Positions 14,766 through 23,711 of a stretch of 48,035 nt of DNA are shown in pieces. Source of the DNA: an uncultured Bacteroidales bacterium (lineage in GTDB: Bacteria > Bacteroidota > Bacteroidia > Bacteroidales > P3); NCBI GenBank assembly GCA_937886715.1, contig CAKZZD010000031.1, forward strand, positions 1 through 48,035, written 5' to 3'. Under the pieces are notes generated by a model. That model had not been told where the DNA came from. It saw only the letters and a list, made by a program, of their open reading frames with translations, and searched no databases. How positions within the stretch are numbered: the stretch's first letter is position 1; each line of letters opens with the position of its first letter. Position numbers and translations under genes: made by a program.

Positions 14766-16091
14766 ATGAAGAGAAAGATATACAGACAATTGCAAAATTG
14801 GAAGAGCAGCAAGGAGAAAAAGCCTCTGATTATTGGTGGTGCAAGACAGGTGGGGAAGACTTATTCTGTCCGCGAGTTTGGACGTTCGTACAGCTCGTTT
14901 ATAGAGATTAACTTCATTACACAGCCTTTCTACAAGCAGATCTTCTCAGAAGGGTACAATGTGGATGCTGTCGTCAAGCAAATATCGTTTCTCAATCCCA
15001 ATGCCAAGTTCATCGAAGGGGATACGTTGATTTTTTTTGATGAACTACAGGAATATCCCGACTGTGCTACATCGCTCAAATTCTTCAGAGAGGATGGGCG
15101 ATATGATGTTATCTGCTCCGGTTCGATGATGGGGCTGAACTACAAGGACATCACCTCGAACAGCGTAGGGTACAAGACAGACATCATGATGTATTCGATG
15201 GACTTCGAGGAGTTTCTGTGGGCAAAAGGGTATGACGAGAGCTTTGTTGAGATGCTGCTGTCGCACCTGATTGACCTTCGGCCTTTCAACGACCTTGAGA
15301 TGCGACGGCTGGATTCTCTGTTTCTTGACTACGTTGTCACGGGCGGGATGCCGGATGTGGTTGCCACCTTCATCAATGAGGGGAATTTCTCGAACGTGCT
15401 GCCGCTGCAACGTCAGTTGTTGGCCGACTACGAGGAAGATATTATCAAATACGCCCAAGGTCTCGACAAGGCCAAAATAAGAAATGTTTACAGGAACATT
15501 CCGGTGTTTTTGGCCAAAGAAAACAAGAAATTCCAAATCACAAAAGTAGCCAAGAATGCCCGCAGCCGCGAGTATGCCGGATGTGTGGAATGGTTGAGGG
15601 ATGCCGGCATTGTCAATGTGTGCCATTGCCTGAATTTTCCAGAGTTGCCGTTGAAGGGCAACTATGACGAAAGCAAATATAAACTCTATTACCACGACAA
15701 CGGGTTGCTGATGGCTGCATTGGACGAGGAATCGAGCATGGACCTTCGACAGAACCGCAATTTCGGTGTGTACAAAGGGGCCGTGTATGAGAATATCGTA
15801 TCGGAAGCGTTGGCCAAGCAGGGCTACCAGCTTTATTACTACAAAACGGAGAATGCCCAGTTGGAGATGGATTTCTTTGTCCGCGACAGCACGACGCTTA
15901 TTCCTGTGGAAGTGAAAGCCACTACGGGTGCAACTCCGTCATTGAACAAACTAATCGACAGAGACATCTATCCTGATGTGAAGTGGGGAATCAAACTGAG
16001 TCGCCAAAACATTGGCTTCAACGGCAAGTTCTACACGTTTCCGTACTATTGCGCTTTCTTGTTGAAACGATGGATGGAAAGCCGACGGTAA
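14766..16091 (+). CDS. AAA ATPase, AAA_14/DUF4143 family
   Basis: 441 aa. Walker A GGARQVGKT lies near residues 24-32, Walker B LIFFDELQEYP near 93-103, and a sensor-like ICSGSMMG near 118-125. The C-terminal DUF4143 part carries a PD-(D/E)xK-like pair, LEMDFFV and PVEVKAT (about 370-395). Proteins of this family are abundant in Bacteroidales, often as scattered accessory genes; their cellular role is not well established. A 15-bp sequence GGGAATGCGCTTTAA occurs on both sides of the gene (14540 and 16117), which hints that gene and flanks moved or duplicated together. Confidence 0.88.
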   Translation: MKRKIYRQLQNWKSSKEKKPLIIGGARQVGKTYSVREFGRSYSSFIEINFITQPFYKQIFSEGYNVDAVVKQISFLNPNAKFIEGDTLIFFDELQEYPDCATSLKFFREDGRYDVICSGSMMGLNYKDITSNSVGYKTDIMMYSMDFEEFLWAKGYDESFVEMLLSHLIDLRPFNDLEMRRLDSLFLDYVVTGGMPDVVATFINEGNFSNVLPLQRQLLADYEEDIIKYAQGLDKAKIRNVYRNIPVFLAKENKKFQITKVAKNARSREYAGCVEWLRDAGIVNVCHCLNFPELPLKGNYDESKYKLYYHDNGLLMAALDEESSMDLRQNRNFGVYKGAVYENIVSEALAKQGYQLYYYKTENAQLEMDFFVRDSTTLIPVEVKATTGATPSLNKLIDRDIYPDVKWGIKLSRQNIGFNGKFYTFPYYCAFLLKRWMESRR

Positions 16092-16301
16092 AAAATGGGA
16101 TGAGGGTCAGAATGTGGGAATGCGCTTTAAAAATGTGTGAATGTGTTTTTCGCTTGATTTGATTAATTTCAGTGGTGCTCAAAGCCAGCAAAGCAGGCAG
16201 AATGCGTTAGTATCTTTTCGAAACGCAAACGAGACATCGTCGTGGTGTGCCGTCGGCTCGGCTGACAACCATCGCCGAAGGATACAGGAGAACAGGACTT
16301 G

Positions 16302-17501
16302 TTAGTAGGTTAGTCCAAACAACCAAAGCGGCAACTTTTTGCCGTAAGGGTATTCAATTCCGTCACAGGCGAGATAGGCATTATCGCGACCAACGATCTG
16401 CCCTCCGTCCTTGGAACTGCCACCTACCTCAACAACAACCTTTCCATCAATGATAAAATCGGCGGGTTTTGTGTATTCCACACCATGCTTATAGGCCATC
16501 TGGTTGCAGAAGAAAGACTCTCTGACGGTTCCTTCATTGGCTTGGCCAAGATTGAGGATATAGCATAGGTTGGGGTTCTCCATCAGAATCTTGTCGGGTT
16601 TTTGCATACGCTTTACCGATGTGGCATCGGAATAAAGCAGACGGATGAGTCGTGCATCATGCAGATATTGCAAATAGGAGGTGAGACTCACGCGACTTAA
16701 CTCTGTCATCTTAGACAGTTTGCTGACATCTACCAACATCGGAACTTCTGTGGCTAACACCGCCAAAAGAGACTTGAGTTTCCGGACATTACCCACATCT
16801 ACGCCTCGCTGTTGCGGTAGTTCGATGCCAAGAATCATATCCACAACATTCTCTACCCTTGTAGTGTATTGGATGGGATTCTCCTTGCGGAATGGGTAGT
16901 AGCCCGACCGCAGATAGTCTCCGAAATACTCCAAGGGCCGGCATTTGGCATTGACACTATCGCAGATGTCGTCAGCACTGTGAACAATCTCGTCTAGCGA
17001 ACATTGCGGCAAGGCGATTTTATGGTAGAACCGCATATACTCGGCAAACGAGAGGCCCTGCATCTCATAACTTACACAACGTCGTGATAGGTCGGCTTCT
17101 GCATTGAGAATTTGCAACAGAGAGGAACCTGTAAATACAATCTTAAGGGTTGGGTAGAGGTCATAGATGTTTTTTACGTACTGGCTCCAATGAGGATACC
17201 TGTGCACTTCATCCAGCAGAAGACACTCTCCACCTGAAGTGTAAAAAGACTGGACGGTGTCCATTAGGTCGTTGCGCGTAAAATATGCACTGTCGAGGTT
17301 AAGGTATAACGCTTTTTTTGTATTGGCGCCATAATGCGATTTGATATGTTGAAGCAAAAGCGTCGTTTTGCCAACGCCTCTGGCGCCACGAATACCGATA
17401 AGACGGGTGTTGTCCCAGTCGATAGTGTTCATAACCGAACGTACAAAATTTGTTGTACTATTCTGAATTAGTTGTCGTTGTAACACAAAAAGCGTTTCCA
17501 T
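16302..17501 (-). CDS. AAA ATPase, AAA_14/DUF4143 family
   Basis: 399 aa. Walker A is IRGARGVGKTTLL (about 36-48) and Walker B LLLDEVHRYPHW (about 94-105), followed by IVFTGSSLLQIL. The C-terminal nuclease-like core has DFIIDGKVVVEVGGSSK near 350-366, the variant usual in this family. It shares its family with the + strand gene 210 bp away but is not a close copy. Upstream lie a TATCTTTG promoter and a cluster of palindromes that probably form an operator. Function unknown beyond ATP binding. Confidence 0.87.
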   Translation of the reverse strand: METLFVLQRQLIQNSTTNFVRSVMNTIDWDNTRLIGIRGARGVGKTTLLLQHIKSHYGANTKKALYLNLDSAYFTRNDLMDTVQSFYTSGGECLLLDEVHRYPHWSQYVKNIYDLYPTLKIVFTGSSLLQILNAEADLSRRCVSYEMQGLSFAEYMRFYHKIALPQCSLDEIVHSADDICDSVNAKCRPLEYFGDYLRSGYYPFRKENPIQYTTRVENVVDMILGIELPQQRGVDVGNVRKLKSLLAVLATEVPMLVDVSKLSKMTELSRVSLTSYLQYLHDARLIRLLYSDATSVKRMQKPDKILMENPNLCYILNLGQANEGTVRESFFCNQMAYKHGVEYTKPADFIIDGKVVVEVGGSSKDGGQIVGRDNAYLACDGIEYPYGKKLPLWLFGLTY

Positions 17502-17521
17502 ATGTTCGTTGTTTTATGGTG

Positions 17522-17529
17522 CAAAGATA
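17522..17529 (-). promoter_or_regulatory. Promoter -7 element (TATCTTTG) of the second DUF4143 ATPase
   Basis: The - strand reads TATCTTTG followed by CA, 20 bases before the ATG at 17501. Confidence 0.8.
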
Positions 17530-17533
17530 CATA

Positions 17534-17589
17534 TTTTTTGTTTAATACGTTAAACAAAAAACAAATATATTTGTTTAATTCTTTAAACA
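17534..17589. promoter_or_regulatory. Candidate operator: two TGTTTAA-N4-TTAAACA palindromes
   Basis: Palindrome 1 has 12-bp arms, 17534-17545 and 17550-17561. Palindrome 2 is TGTTTAA (17572-17578) / TTAAACA (17583-17589). Between them ACAAATATATTTGT (17561-17574) is a perfect 14-bp palindrome. The cluster lies just upstream of the -7 element, where a repressor or activator would act. Confidence 0.65.
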
Positions 17590-17594
17590 TATAA

Positions 17595-17768
17595 TGGGAA
17601 TGTGAGAATCAAAGGGACAGGAGATTCTACCCGGTCATCAATATCAGAAACGGGCGCAGCGTGGATGGGACCGTGAAGTGGATGCCCGAGGAGGACGACC
17701 TGGACAAGATAAGAATTGAGGCGGCAGTGGTTGCGTGGCGTCGGGATCTGTTTTGGTGCGTAGGGTGA
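17595..17768 (+). pseudogene. Possible coding remnant between island and gdhA
   Basis: A 57-codon open stretch without any ATG start has protein-like composition (FYPVINIRNGRSVDGTV, then WMPEEDDLDKIRIEAAVVAW) and ends at a stop at 17766. It may be the tail of a gene cut off at the island edge. I do not recognise it, and chance remains possible. Confidence 0.3.
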
Positions 17769-17801
17769 TGCGTTTCGGGATGCGGAGGTTTTGTGCGATG
17801 A

Positions 17802-17838
17802 TGGAAAAAGAAGAGCCGCCCCAAAATGGGCGGCTCTT
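17802..17838 (-). terminator. gdhA terminator
   Basis: An 11-bp perfect stem, AAGAGCCGCCC (17811-17821) with GGGCGGCTCTT (17828-17838), is followed on the - strand by CTTTTTCC. It sits 27 bases beyond the gdhA stop. Confidence 0.88.
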
Positions 17839-17865
17839 GAAGTGTTGGAGTATTTTCTAATATGA

Positions 17866-19209
17866 TTAGATGATACCCTGGGCAACCATGGCCTTGGCAA
17901 CACGCATGAAGCCGGCGATGTTGGCGCCCTTCACGTAGTTGATGTGGCCATCAGCCTCACGACCGTGCTCAACGCACATGTCGTAGATGTTGTTCATGAT
18001 GGTGTGGAGGTTCTTGTCGACCTCTTCGGCGGTCCAGTTACGGTGCTCGGCGTTCTGGCAGATTTCGAGGCCAGAGGTGGCAACACCACCGGCGTTGACA
18101 GCCTTACCGGGGCCGAAGGGCACCTTGGCAGCCTGGATGGCGGCGATGGCGGCGGGCTGGCAGCCCATATTCGAAACCTCAGCCACATACTTCACGCCAT
18201 TGGCGAGGAGCATCTTGGCATCTTCCTCGGCGAGCTCGTTCTGGAAGGCGCAGGGCATAGCGATGTCGCACTTCACGATCCAAGCTTTCTTGCCGGCGGT
18301 GAACTTGGCCTGGCCGGGGAACTTGTCGGCCATGTCCTGAACTTTGTTGCGGTTGGAGGCACGCATGTCGAGCATATAGTCGATCATCTCTTTGGTGATG
18401 CCGTTCTCGATCTCGCAGACACCGTCGGGGCCGCTGATGGCGACGACCTTGGCACCGAGTTCGACAGCCTTGGTGGCAGCACCCCAAGCCACGTTACCGA
18501 AGCCAGAGAGGGCGATGCGTTTGCCAACGAGGGTGTCACCCTTTTCGCGGACCATGCGGTCGACATAGTAGATGGCGCCGAAACCGGTGGCTTCGGGACG
18601 GATGAGGGAACCACCCCAGCCGTAGCTCTTGCCGGTGAGGGCACCAGTGGAGTGCTCGCGGGCGAGTTTCTTGTAGGCACCATAGAGGTAGCCGATCTCA
18701 CGGCCGCCGACTCCGACGTCGCCAGCGGGGCTGTCCTGATCGGGACCGATGTTGCGCCACAGCTCATACATGAAGGCCTGGCAGAAACGCATGATTTCGG
18801 CGTCGCTCTTTCCGACGGGGTCGAAATCGGAACCGCCCTTACCACCGCCGAGAGGCAGCATGGTGAGGCTGTTCTTGAAGATCTGCTCGAAGCCGAGGAA
18901 CTTCAGCATGCTGACGTTCACAGCCTTGTGGAAACGCAGACCGCCCTTGTATGCGCCGAGGGCGGCGTTGAACTGCACGCGGTAGCCGAGGTTGGTGCAA
19001 ACCTCGCCCTTATCGTTGACCCAGGTCACACGGAAGGTGAAGATACGGTCGGGCTCCACAATGCGCTCGACGATCTTGTTGGCCTCGAACTCGGGGTGTT
19101 TGTTGTATTCTTCTTCGATGGTTTCAAGAACCTCGCGAACTGCCTGCAAGTATTCGTTTTCACCGGGATGTTTGGCCTCCAGGTTAGCCATAATGTTTTG
19201 TACGTTCAT
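17866..19209 (-). CDS. gdhA: NADP-type glutamate dehydrogenase
   Basis: 447 aa, the usual length of the hexameric bacterial enzyme, which interconverts 2-oxoglutarate plus ammonium and glutamate and so links nitrogen assimilation to the TCA cycle. Seen here: PLGGGKGGSDFDP (catalytic Lys region, about 118-130), GPDQDSPAGDVGVGGREIG, the conserved GKSYGWGGSLIRPEATGFG, and the dinucleotide-binding ALSGFGNVAWGAA (about 236-248). It has its own promoter and terminator and is monocistronic. The ATG at 19209 is chosen; a second ATG seven codons on (MANLEAKHPG) is also plausible. Confidence 0.97.
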   Translation of the reverse strand: MNVQNIMANLEAKHPGENEYLQAVREVLETIEEEYNKHPEFEANKIVERIVEPDRIFTFRVTWVNDKGEVCTNLGYRVQFNAALGAYKGGLRFHKAVNVSMLKFLGFEQIFKNSLTMLPLGGGKGGSDFDPVGKSDAEIMRFCQAFMYELWRNIGPDQDSPAGDVGVGGREIGYLYGAYKKLAREHSTGALTGKSYGWGGSLIRPEATGFGAIYYVDRMVREKGDTLVGKRIALSGFGNVAWGAATKAVELGAKVVAISGPDGVCEIENGITKEMIDYMLDMRASNRNKVQDMADKFPGQAKFTAGKKAWIVKCDIAMPCAFQNELAEEDAKMLLANGVKYVAEVSNMGCQPAAIAAIQAAKVPFGPGKAVNAGGVATSGLEICQNAEHRNWTAEEVDKNLHTIMNNIYDMCVEHGREADGHINYVKGANIAGFMRVAKAMVAQGII

Positions 19210-19253
19210 GATATTTAATCGTTTATGTTAAACTTTTGGTTTTTATTCACCCA

Positions 19254-19261
19254 CAAATGTA
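19254..19261 (-). promoter_or_regulatory. Promoter -7 element (TACATTTG) of gdhA
   Basis: The - strand reads TACATTTG followed by TG, about 45 bases before the ATG at 19209. The rest of the gap to 19501 shows a CCCCT/AGGGG hairpin near 19459-19478 but no gene. Confidence 0.7.
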
Positions 19262-19501
19262 CGTCTTTTTTTTAATTGTAAAAAATTTTTTTTCTTTTTG
19301 TTTAAAAATGGACCGTTATGGGCTCCCCGATGAGGTGGAATGGGAATGACCACCAGTGGTTGCCGGCTGGCGGTATGGCCCCGGCGGATGTTGCTCTGCT
19401 GTTGTCCGGATGGTTTTCGTCCAGCAGTCGTGCGGCATCCATAAAAGCAGTTGCTGGCCCCTGTTTTTAGGGGTCAAAAAAAGAGGGGGTAGGAAGGGGG
19501 G

Positions 19502-20311
19502 CTAGAGATAGCAGGTGTCGACGAAGTTTTTGATGCGGGGCTTGACGTATTCGCGTTCTTCGATGAATGCCATGTGGCCCACTTTGTCGAGGATGAGGAT
19601 TTCGGAGTGGTGCGGGATCATGGCTTGCGAGACGGCGAGCTCGAGGGGGATGCGGTTGTCGTTTTTGCCGTAGATGAAGAGGGTGGGCACTTCGAGGCGC
19701 TGCAGGACGTCGATGCGTGAGGGGCGCTGCATCATGCCGAGCTGTGCGGCGATGATGGATTCGGTGCTGGTTTCAAGGCACTGGTCCTGAAGGTCTTTGA
19801 TGTCCTGGTTGAGCAGTCCGCGATGGCTGTTGTCGAACAGGGAGGGGACGAAGTTGACGATGAAGGAGGCCCGGTTTTCTTTGACCTGCTGGCAGATGGA
19901 TCGGCGCTGTTCGGCGTGTTCGGCCGAATCGGAGAGGGCGTGCGAGTTGACGAGGCCGAGGCCGCGGAGGGTGTAGGGGTATTTTTCGGCGAAGGCGAGG
20001 GCCACGTAGCCGCCCATGGAGTGGCCTACCATGACGCATTGGTCGACGCCGATGTTGGTGAGCACGTCGTGGACGGTGTCGGCCATGAAGTCCATGGTGT
20101 GGACGTCGCTGAAGGTGTCGGTGAGGCCGTGGCCGGGCAGGTCGATGGTGACGACGCGCATGGAGTGCAGGTAGGAAAGAACGTAGGACGACCAGACATC
20201 GAGACTTTGCAGGAATCCGTGCAGGAGGACGAGCGTTTTCGGGTTGTTGCGGCCTTCGTCACGGTAGTGTATCGTGCGGCCTCGCGATATGATTGTACGG
20301 TGTTGTTCCAT
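19502..20311 (-). CDS. Alpha/beta hydrolase
   Basis: 269 aa. The fold is clear from VLLHGFLQSLDVW (oxyanion region, about 28-40), TIDLPGHGLTD, the nucleophile elbow MVGHSMGGYVAL (Ser near 97), the acid region FIYGKNDNRIP and the catalytic His in KVGHMAFIEE near 248. No signal peptide, so cytoplasmic. Substrate unknown; similar proteins act as esterases or C-C hydrolases. It has its own promoter at 20340-20347 and follows the PD40-OmpA gene on the same strand. Confidence 0.9.
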   Translation of the reverse strand: MEQHRTIISRGRTIHYRDEGRNNPKTLVLLHGFLQSLDVWSSYVLSYLHSMRVVTIDLPGHGLTDTFSDVHTMDFMADTVHDVLTNIGVDQCVMVGHSMGGYVALAFAEKYPYTLRGLGLVNSHALSDSAEHAEQRRSICQQVKENRASFIVNFVPSLFDNSHRGLLNQDIKDLQDQCLETSTESIIAAQLGMMQRPSRIDVLQRLEVPTLFIYGKNDNRIPLELAVSQAMIPHHSEILILDKVGHMAFIEEREYVKPRIKNFVDTCYL

Positions 20312-20339
20312 GCCTGTTCTGTGGATTATAATTCAACGG

Positions 20340-20347
20340 CAAAATTA
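20340..20347 (-). promoter_or_regulatory. Promoter -7 element (TAATTTTG) of the alpha/beta hydrolase gene
   Basis: The - strand reads TAATTTTG followed by CC, 28 bases before the ATG at 20311. Confidence 0.6.
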
Positions 20348-20410
20348 CTACTTTTCTGACGATTGGCCGGTGTGTCTCGGAAAAAGTATTCCCCAGCGGA
20401 TTGTTGATAA

Positions 20411-23179
20411 TTATTGTTCCCTGAATTTGACGCTTACGGAGGAGGCTTTTTTGTTTTTCGCATGGACGTTGCCGTAGGCGGAGATGATGATGCGTTCGGG
20501 GCTGATGCCGCGTGCTGTCATGAAGCTCCGCAGGGTGGCGCCGCGCTGGAGCGAGAGGTCGTAGCATTCCTTGTCGTTGCGTCCGGCCACGTCGACGGAG
20601 AATTCGGCGACGCTGTTGTCGGTGCGTTCGAGGAAGGTGGCCAGCTGTTCGAGCTGGAGCGAGGCGAGGGGTTTGAGCTGTGCCGTGCCCTGTTCGAAGT
20701 CGACGATGTCGAGGGGGATGGGCTTCTCGGAGGCGACGAGAACGGGGAAGGTGTAGCCGCGCAGCTTGGGTTTGTCGGCCGAGGAGGGGTCGATGACGAC
20801 AGCGGGCACGAAGTAGAATCCGGCGTCGCCGAGGAGGGCGTATTTGCGGTTTCTCTGTATGTTGAGGTCAGCGTTGCGGCAGGTGCCGTTGCAATGGATC
20901 ACCTCGGTGACCTGCTGGTCGGCGAGGTCGGCCAGGGTGATTTTGTAGAGGAAGCCTTCCATGCCGAGGATGTCGACGCTGTAGCGCATGGAGGTCTGCG
21001 ACATGTCGTGGGTGGTGTGGAAGCTGTAGCATCCGAAGCGGCTGCGGTTGACGTTGGAGGAGAAGTAGACGGTGTGTTCGCCCGCGGCGAAGCTGAGGCC
21101 GCCTTCGGTGAAGCCGGTGTTGATTTCTTTGCCGAGGTTCTGCGGGCGGTTCCAGTGCTGCCAGTCGTGGATGTTGTTGCGGGTGGCCATCATGATGTCG
21201 GTGAAGCCGAGTCCGCCGCGGCCGTCGGTGACGAAGTAGAGGGTTTTCTGGTTGCGGCTCAGGATGGGGCTGCGCTCGCAGTATTCGGAGTTGATGGAGA
21301 GGCCGAGGTTGACGGGCTCGCCCCAGCCGCGCTGGGTGAGGGGGATGAAGTAGATGTCGGTGGCCAAGGCGGTGTCGCCGTGGAAGTTGTCGCCCGAGGC
21401 CTGTAGGTTGTGGCCGCCGGGGCGGTCGGAGGCCAGCAGCATGCCGCTGCCGTCGGGAAGCATGAAGGCGTCCACCTCGATGTGGTCGGTGTTGACGGGA
21501 TATTCGGGAATTTCGGTCACATGCCATTTTTCGCCGTCGCGTTCGGCAATCCAGATGTCGCCGTCCTTGCCGAGCAGCATGTGGTTGCCCCTGTCGAAGA
21601 AGCTGAAGAGGGTGAGGCCGTCGTTGCCGACGTTGTCGAAGGCCACTTCGCTGGTGGGCACCCATTTTTTGCCCTGTTTGGTGGCATAGCAGATGCGCCG
21701 GTTGGCACCGTTGGTGCGGGTGAAGTAGAGGCGTCCGTCGGCTTCGTTGACAGAGGGGTTGAGGATGTCGTAGTTGGCTTCAAGTTCTGACACGGCTTTG
21801 CGGTCTTTGGCCGACGACTGGAGCATCTGAACCAGCTCGTTGTATTCGCGGTGTGCCACATTGTCGAAGCATAGGTCGAACTGTCTGATGCGGTCCAGGG
21901 CACCTTTGTAGTCGTGCACCTTCAGCATGCCTTGGATCATGCGCTGGAGGGGGACAAAGGATATCTTTTTCCCGTAGAGCTGGCGCACGTGTGAGGCGTA
22001 GCTGGGATATTCCATTTCGAGAAATTCCTCCAGGAAGTTGATCCGGTCGGCCCGTGAGGCGAAGTCGAGGTCGTCGTCGACGATGCGCTGGAAGGGGAAA
22101 TCGGGATAGCGGTTGGTGAAGTCCTTGATGGGGGCGCCGTTGCCTTCGGCCGAATGCCACGAGTAGAATTTGCTGAAGATATCGTTGTAGTGGGCGTCCA
22201 TCTTGAAGCGGTCGAGGTAGATGCGGGCTGCCGTCACGTCATGGTTGTCGGTGATCATCCGGCGGAGTTGCGCCAGGGCTTTTTCTGACAGGTTGTTGTC
22301 GATGTTGGAGTCGACGAAGTCGGCAATCTCTTGAGGTGTGCGCAGGGTGGAGTATTGCACTCCGATAAGGGTTTCGAGGCGTTCGCGGGCCTGTGCATCC
22401 TCGTTGCTGGAGGGGTAGTGGCGCAGGAAGCGTTTGTAGGATTGGATGGTGTTCTCGCGGCACGCTTCGGCGTAGGCATATCCGCTGAGGTGTTTCTTGG
22501 CTTCGCGCTGCACGGAGGGACTGTTGGGGTATTTTTCGGCGATGGCCTTGATGGCGTCCTCGCTTTTGCAGTCGTCGAAGAGCGTCGCGGCCTGGAGTGC
22601 GATGCGGTTTTCCATCTGTTCGGCCTCGCTGGTGCCGGGGTAGATGGTGATGAAATGGTAGTAGGCATCCACGGTGCCTTTCCTGAGGTCGTCGTCAAAC
22701 ACTTGCGCGATGCGGCGCTGGCGTAGCTTCCTGACCAACGTGATGTCGATGTCGAAGGCTTCCATGTAGGTGTCGAGTTCGGTGCCGGACAGGTCGGTGC
22801 GAGTTTCGATGATGGTGTAGGCGGCATCGGTAATGGCCTGTTTTGTCTGCCGGATAGTGGTGAGCGTGATGTCTTTGCGGGCCAGACGTCCCAATTCGCC
22901 CAGCTTGTCGCGTTCCAGAAGTGAGATGTGGTTCTCTTCGGTTTTGCGGATGTATTGCATCGCCAGAGGAATGTTGTACATCGGGTTGGCGGAATCGGCG
23001 TAGAAGCGGGCCATCTCATACAGGTTCTCCACATCGTTGGGCGTGCGGGCGTATGTCCGGCTCAGCCGTGCGAAGCGGGCCTCGTAGCTGTCGTTGGTGT
23101 CGCTGGCCGATATGTTCACAGCCCCCGCCGAACAGCCTATCAGCAGGCATCCGACAAGCAGCAGCAGTGTTTTTTTCAT
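20411..23179 (-). CDS. Lipoprotein with PD40 beta-propeller and C-terminal OmpA domain
   Basis: 922 aa. The N-terminal signal ends in a lipobox (LLIGC, Cys16), so it is a lipoprotein. Residues about 35-450 are helical with TPR-like character. Residues about 470-720 hold PD40/WD-like propeller strands (DGRLYFTRTN, GDIWIAERDGEKW, GMLLASDRPGG, KTLYFVTDGRGGLG, HTVYFSSN). The C-terminus (about 815-920) is an OmpA-type peptidoglycan-binding domain (VDFEQGTAQLKPLA, LSLQRGATLRSFM). TPR-PD40-OmpA proteins such as PorE anchor the type IX secretion machinery; this protein has a similar plan but is not clearly PorE. It is last in an operon with a glycosyltransferase and a small secreted protein. Confidence 0.85.
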   Translation of the reverse strand: MKKTLLLLVGCLLIGCSAGAVNISASDTNDSYEARFARLSRTYARTPNDVENLYEMARFYADSANPMYNIPLAMQYIRKTEENHISLLERDKLGELGRLARKDITLTTIRQTKQAITDAAYTIIETRTDLSGTELDTYMEAFDIDITLVRKLRQRRIAQVFDDDLRKGTVDAYYHFITIYPGTSEAEQMENRIALQAATLFDDCKSEDAIKAIAEKYPNSPSVQREAKKHLSGYAYAEACRENTIQSYKRFLRHYPSSNEDAQARERLETLIGVQYSTLRTPQEIADFVDSNIDNNLSEKALAQLRRMITDNHDVTAARIYLDRFKMDAHYNDIFSKFYSWHSAEGNGAPIKDFTNRYPDFPFQRIVDDDLDFASRADRINFLEEFLEMEYPSYASHVRQLYGKKISFVPLQRMIQGMLKVHDYKGALDRIRQFDLCFDNVAHREYNELVQMLQSSAKDRKAVSELEANYDILNPSVNEADGRLYFTRTNGANRRICYATKQGKKWVPTSEVAFDNVGNDGLTLFSFFDRGNHMLLGKDGDIWIAERDGEKWHVTEIPEYPVNTDHIEVDAFMLPDGSGMLLASDRPGGHNLQASGDNFHGDTALATDIYFIPLTQRGWGEPVNLGLSINSEYCERSPILSRNQKTLYFVTDGRGGLGFTDIMMATRNNIHDWQHWNRPQNLGKEINTGFTEGGLSFAAGEHTVYFSSNVNRSRFGCYSFHTTHDMSQTSMRYSVDILGMEGFLYKITLADLADQQVTEVIHCNGTCRNADLNIQRNRKYALLGDAGFYFVPAVVIDPSSADKPKLRGYTFPVLVASEKPIPLDIVDFEQGTAQLKPLASLQLEQLATFLERTDNSVAEFSVDVAGRNDKECYDLSLQRGATLRSFMTARGISPERIIISAYGNVHAKNKKASSVSVKFREQ

Positions 23180-23186
23180 GTCTTTA

Positions 23187-23711
23187 CTATTTGATCGAAC
23201 TCAGTATGTCGCGAAATTCGAACTCCATGTCGTCGAAGGTGTCGAGCGAGGTTTCCAGCCTGAACTCGACAATGCCTTTTTTGTCCTGGAAGTATGTCAT
23301 CAGGAATTCGTAGTCCTTTTCGTCGTTGGGGTTGGTATAGGCGCCGACGTATCCCAACCCGCCGCTTTTGGGCAGGCCGGGGCCGCTGGTGTATTCGTCG
23401 ATCGACTGGAAGGGCTGTTGCTCAAAGCGCTCGTAGGCCAGCTCGTACACGTCGCCTTCGTAGGCGGTGTTGACATATATCCGCAAAAATGGCAATGCCG
23501 TGTCGCCTTCAGCGTCGATGAGGACTTCGCGTGTGTAGCAATACAGATAGATGTCGGCGCCGTCCTTGAGTTTATAGTTGCGCACAAAACTCCAGTCGTC
23601 GCCGTTCAGGCGGAAGGAAAAACCGGTGCCCGGTATTGAAATCTGCGCCATCGCGGCCAGCTCACCCAGAATCATCACGGCCAATACGACCGCTTTTGCC
23701 ATTTTTTTCAT
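23187..23711 (-). CDS. Small secreted or periplasmic protein, unknown function
   Basis: 174 aa. Residues 1-22 form a signal peptide ending in AAMAQ. The mature part is rich in beta strand and aromatic residues (FSFRLNGDDWSFVRNYKL, DIYLYCYTREVL) with an acidic C-terminus. No family recognised. Its ATG overlaps the glycosyltransferase stop (ATGA), and the PD40-OmpA gene starts 7 bp after its own stop, so it is translated within that operon and may work in the envelope with them. Confidence 0.75.
   Translation of the reverse strand: MKKMAKAVVLAVMILGELAAMAQISIPGTGFSFRLNGDDWSFVRNYKLKDGADIYLYCYTREVLIDAEGDTALPFLRIYVNTAYEGDVYELAYERFEQQPFQSIDEYTSGPGLPKSGGLGYVGAYTNPNDEKDYEFLMTYFQDKKGIVEFRLETSLDTFDDMEFEFRDILSSIK

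Larger units (their letters stand above)
14540..16131 (+). repeat. Direct repeats flanking the DUF4143 ATPase gene
   Basis: GGGAATGCGCTTTAA occurs at about 14540-14554 and 16117-16131, in each case followed by AT-rich AATG/TGTG words. A second shared word, ATCGCCGAAGGAT, is at 14344 and 16271 in the same orientation but in a different order relative to the first. Confidence 0.55.

Noticed and set aside
17944..19218. 424-codon open frame opposite gdhA
   Set aside because: It is the antisense shadow of gdhA, whose own product is unmistakable.
19459..19478. CCCCT/AGGGG hairpin as terminator of the alpha/beta hydrolase gene
   Set aside because: On the - strand it lacks a T run after the stem, so the evidence for termination is too weak.
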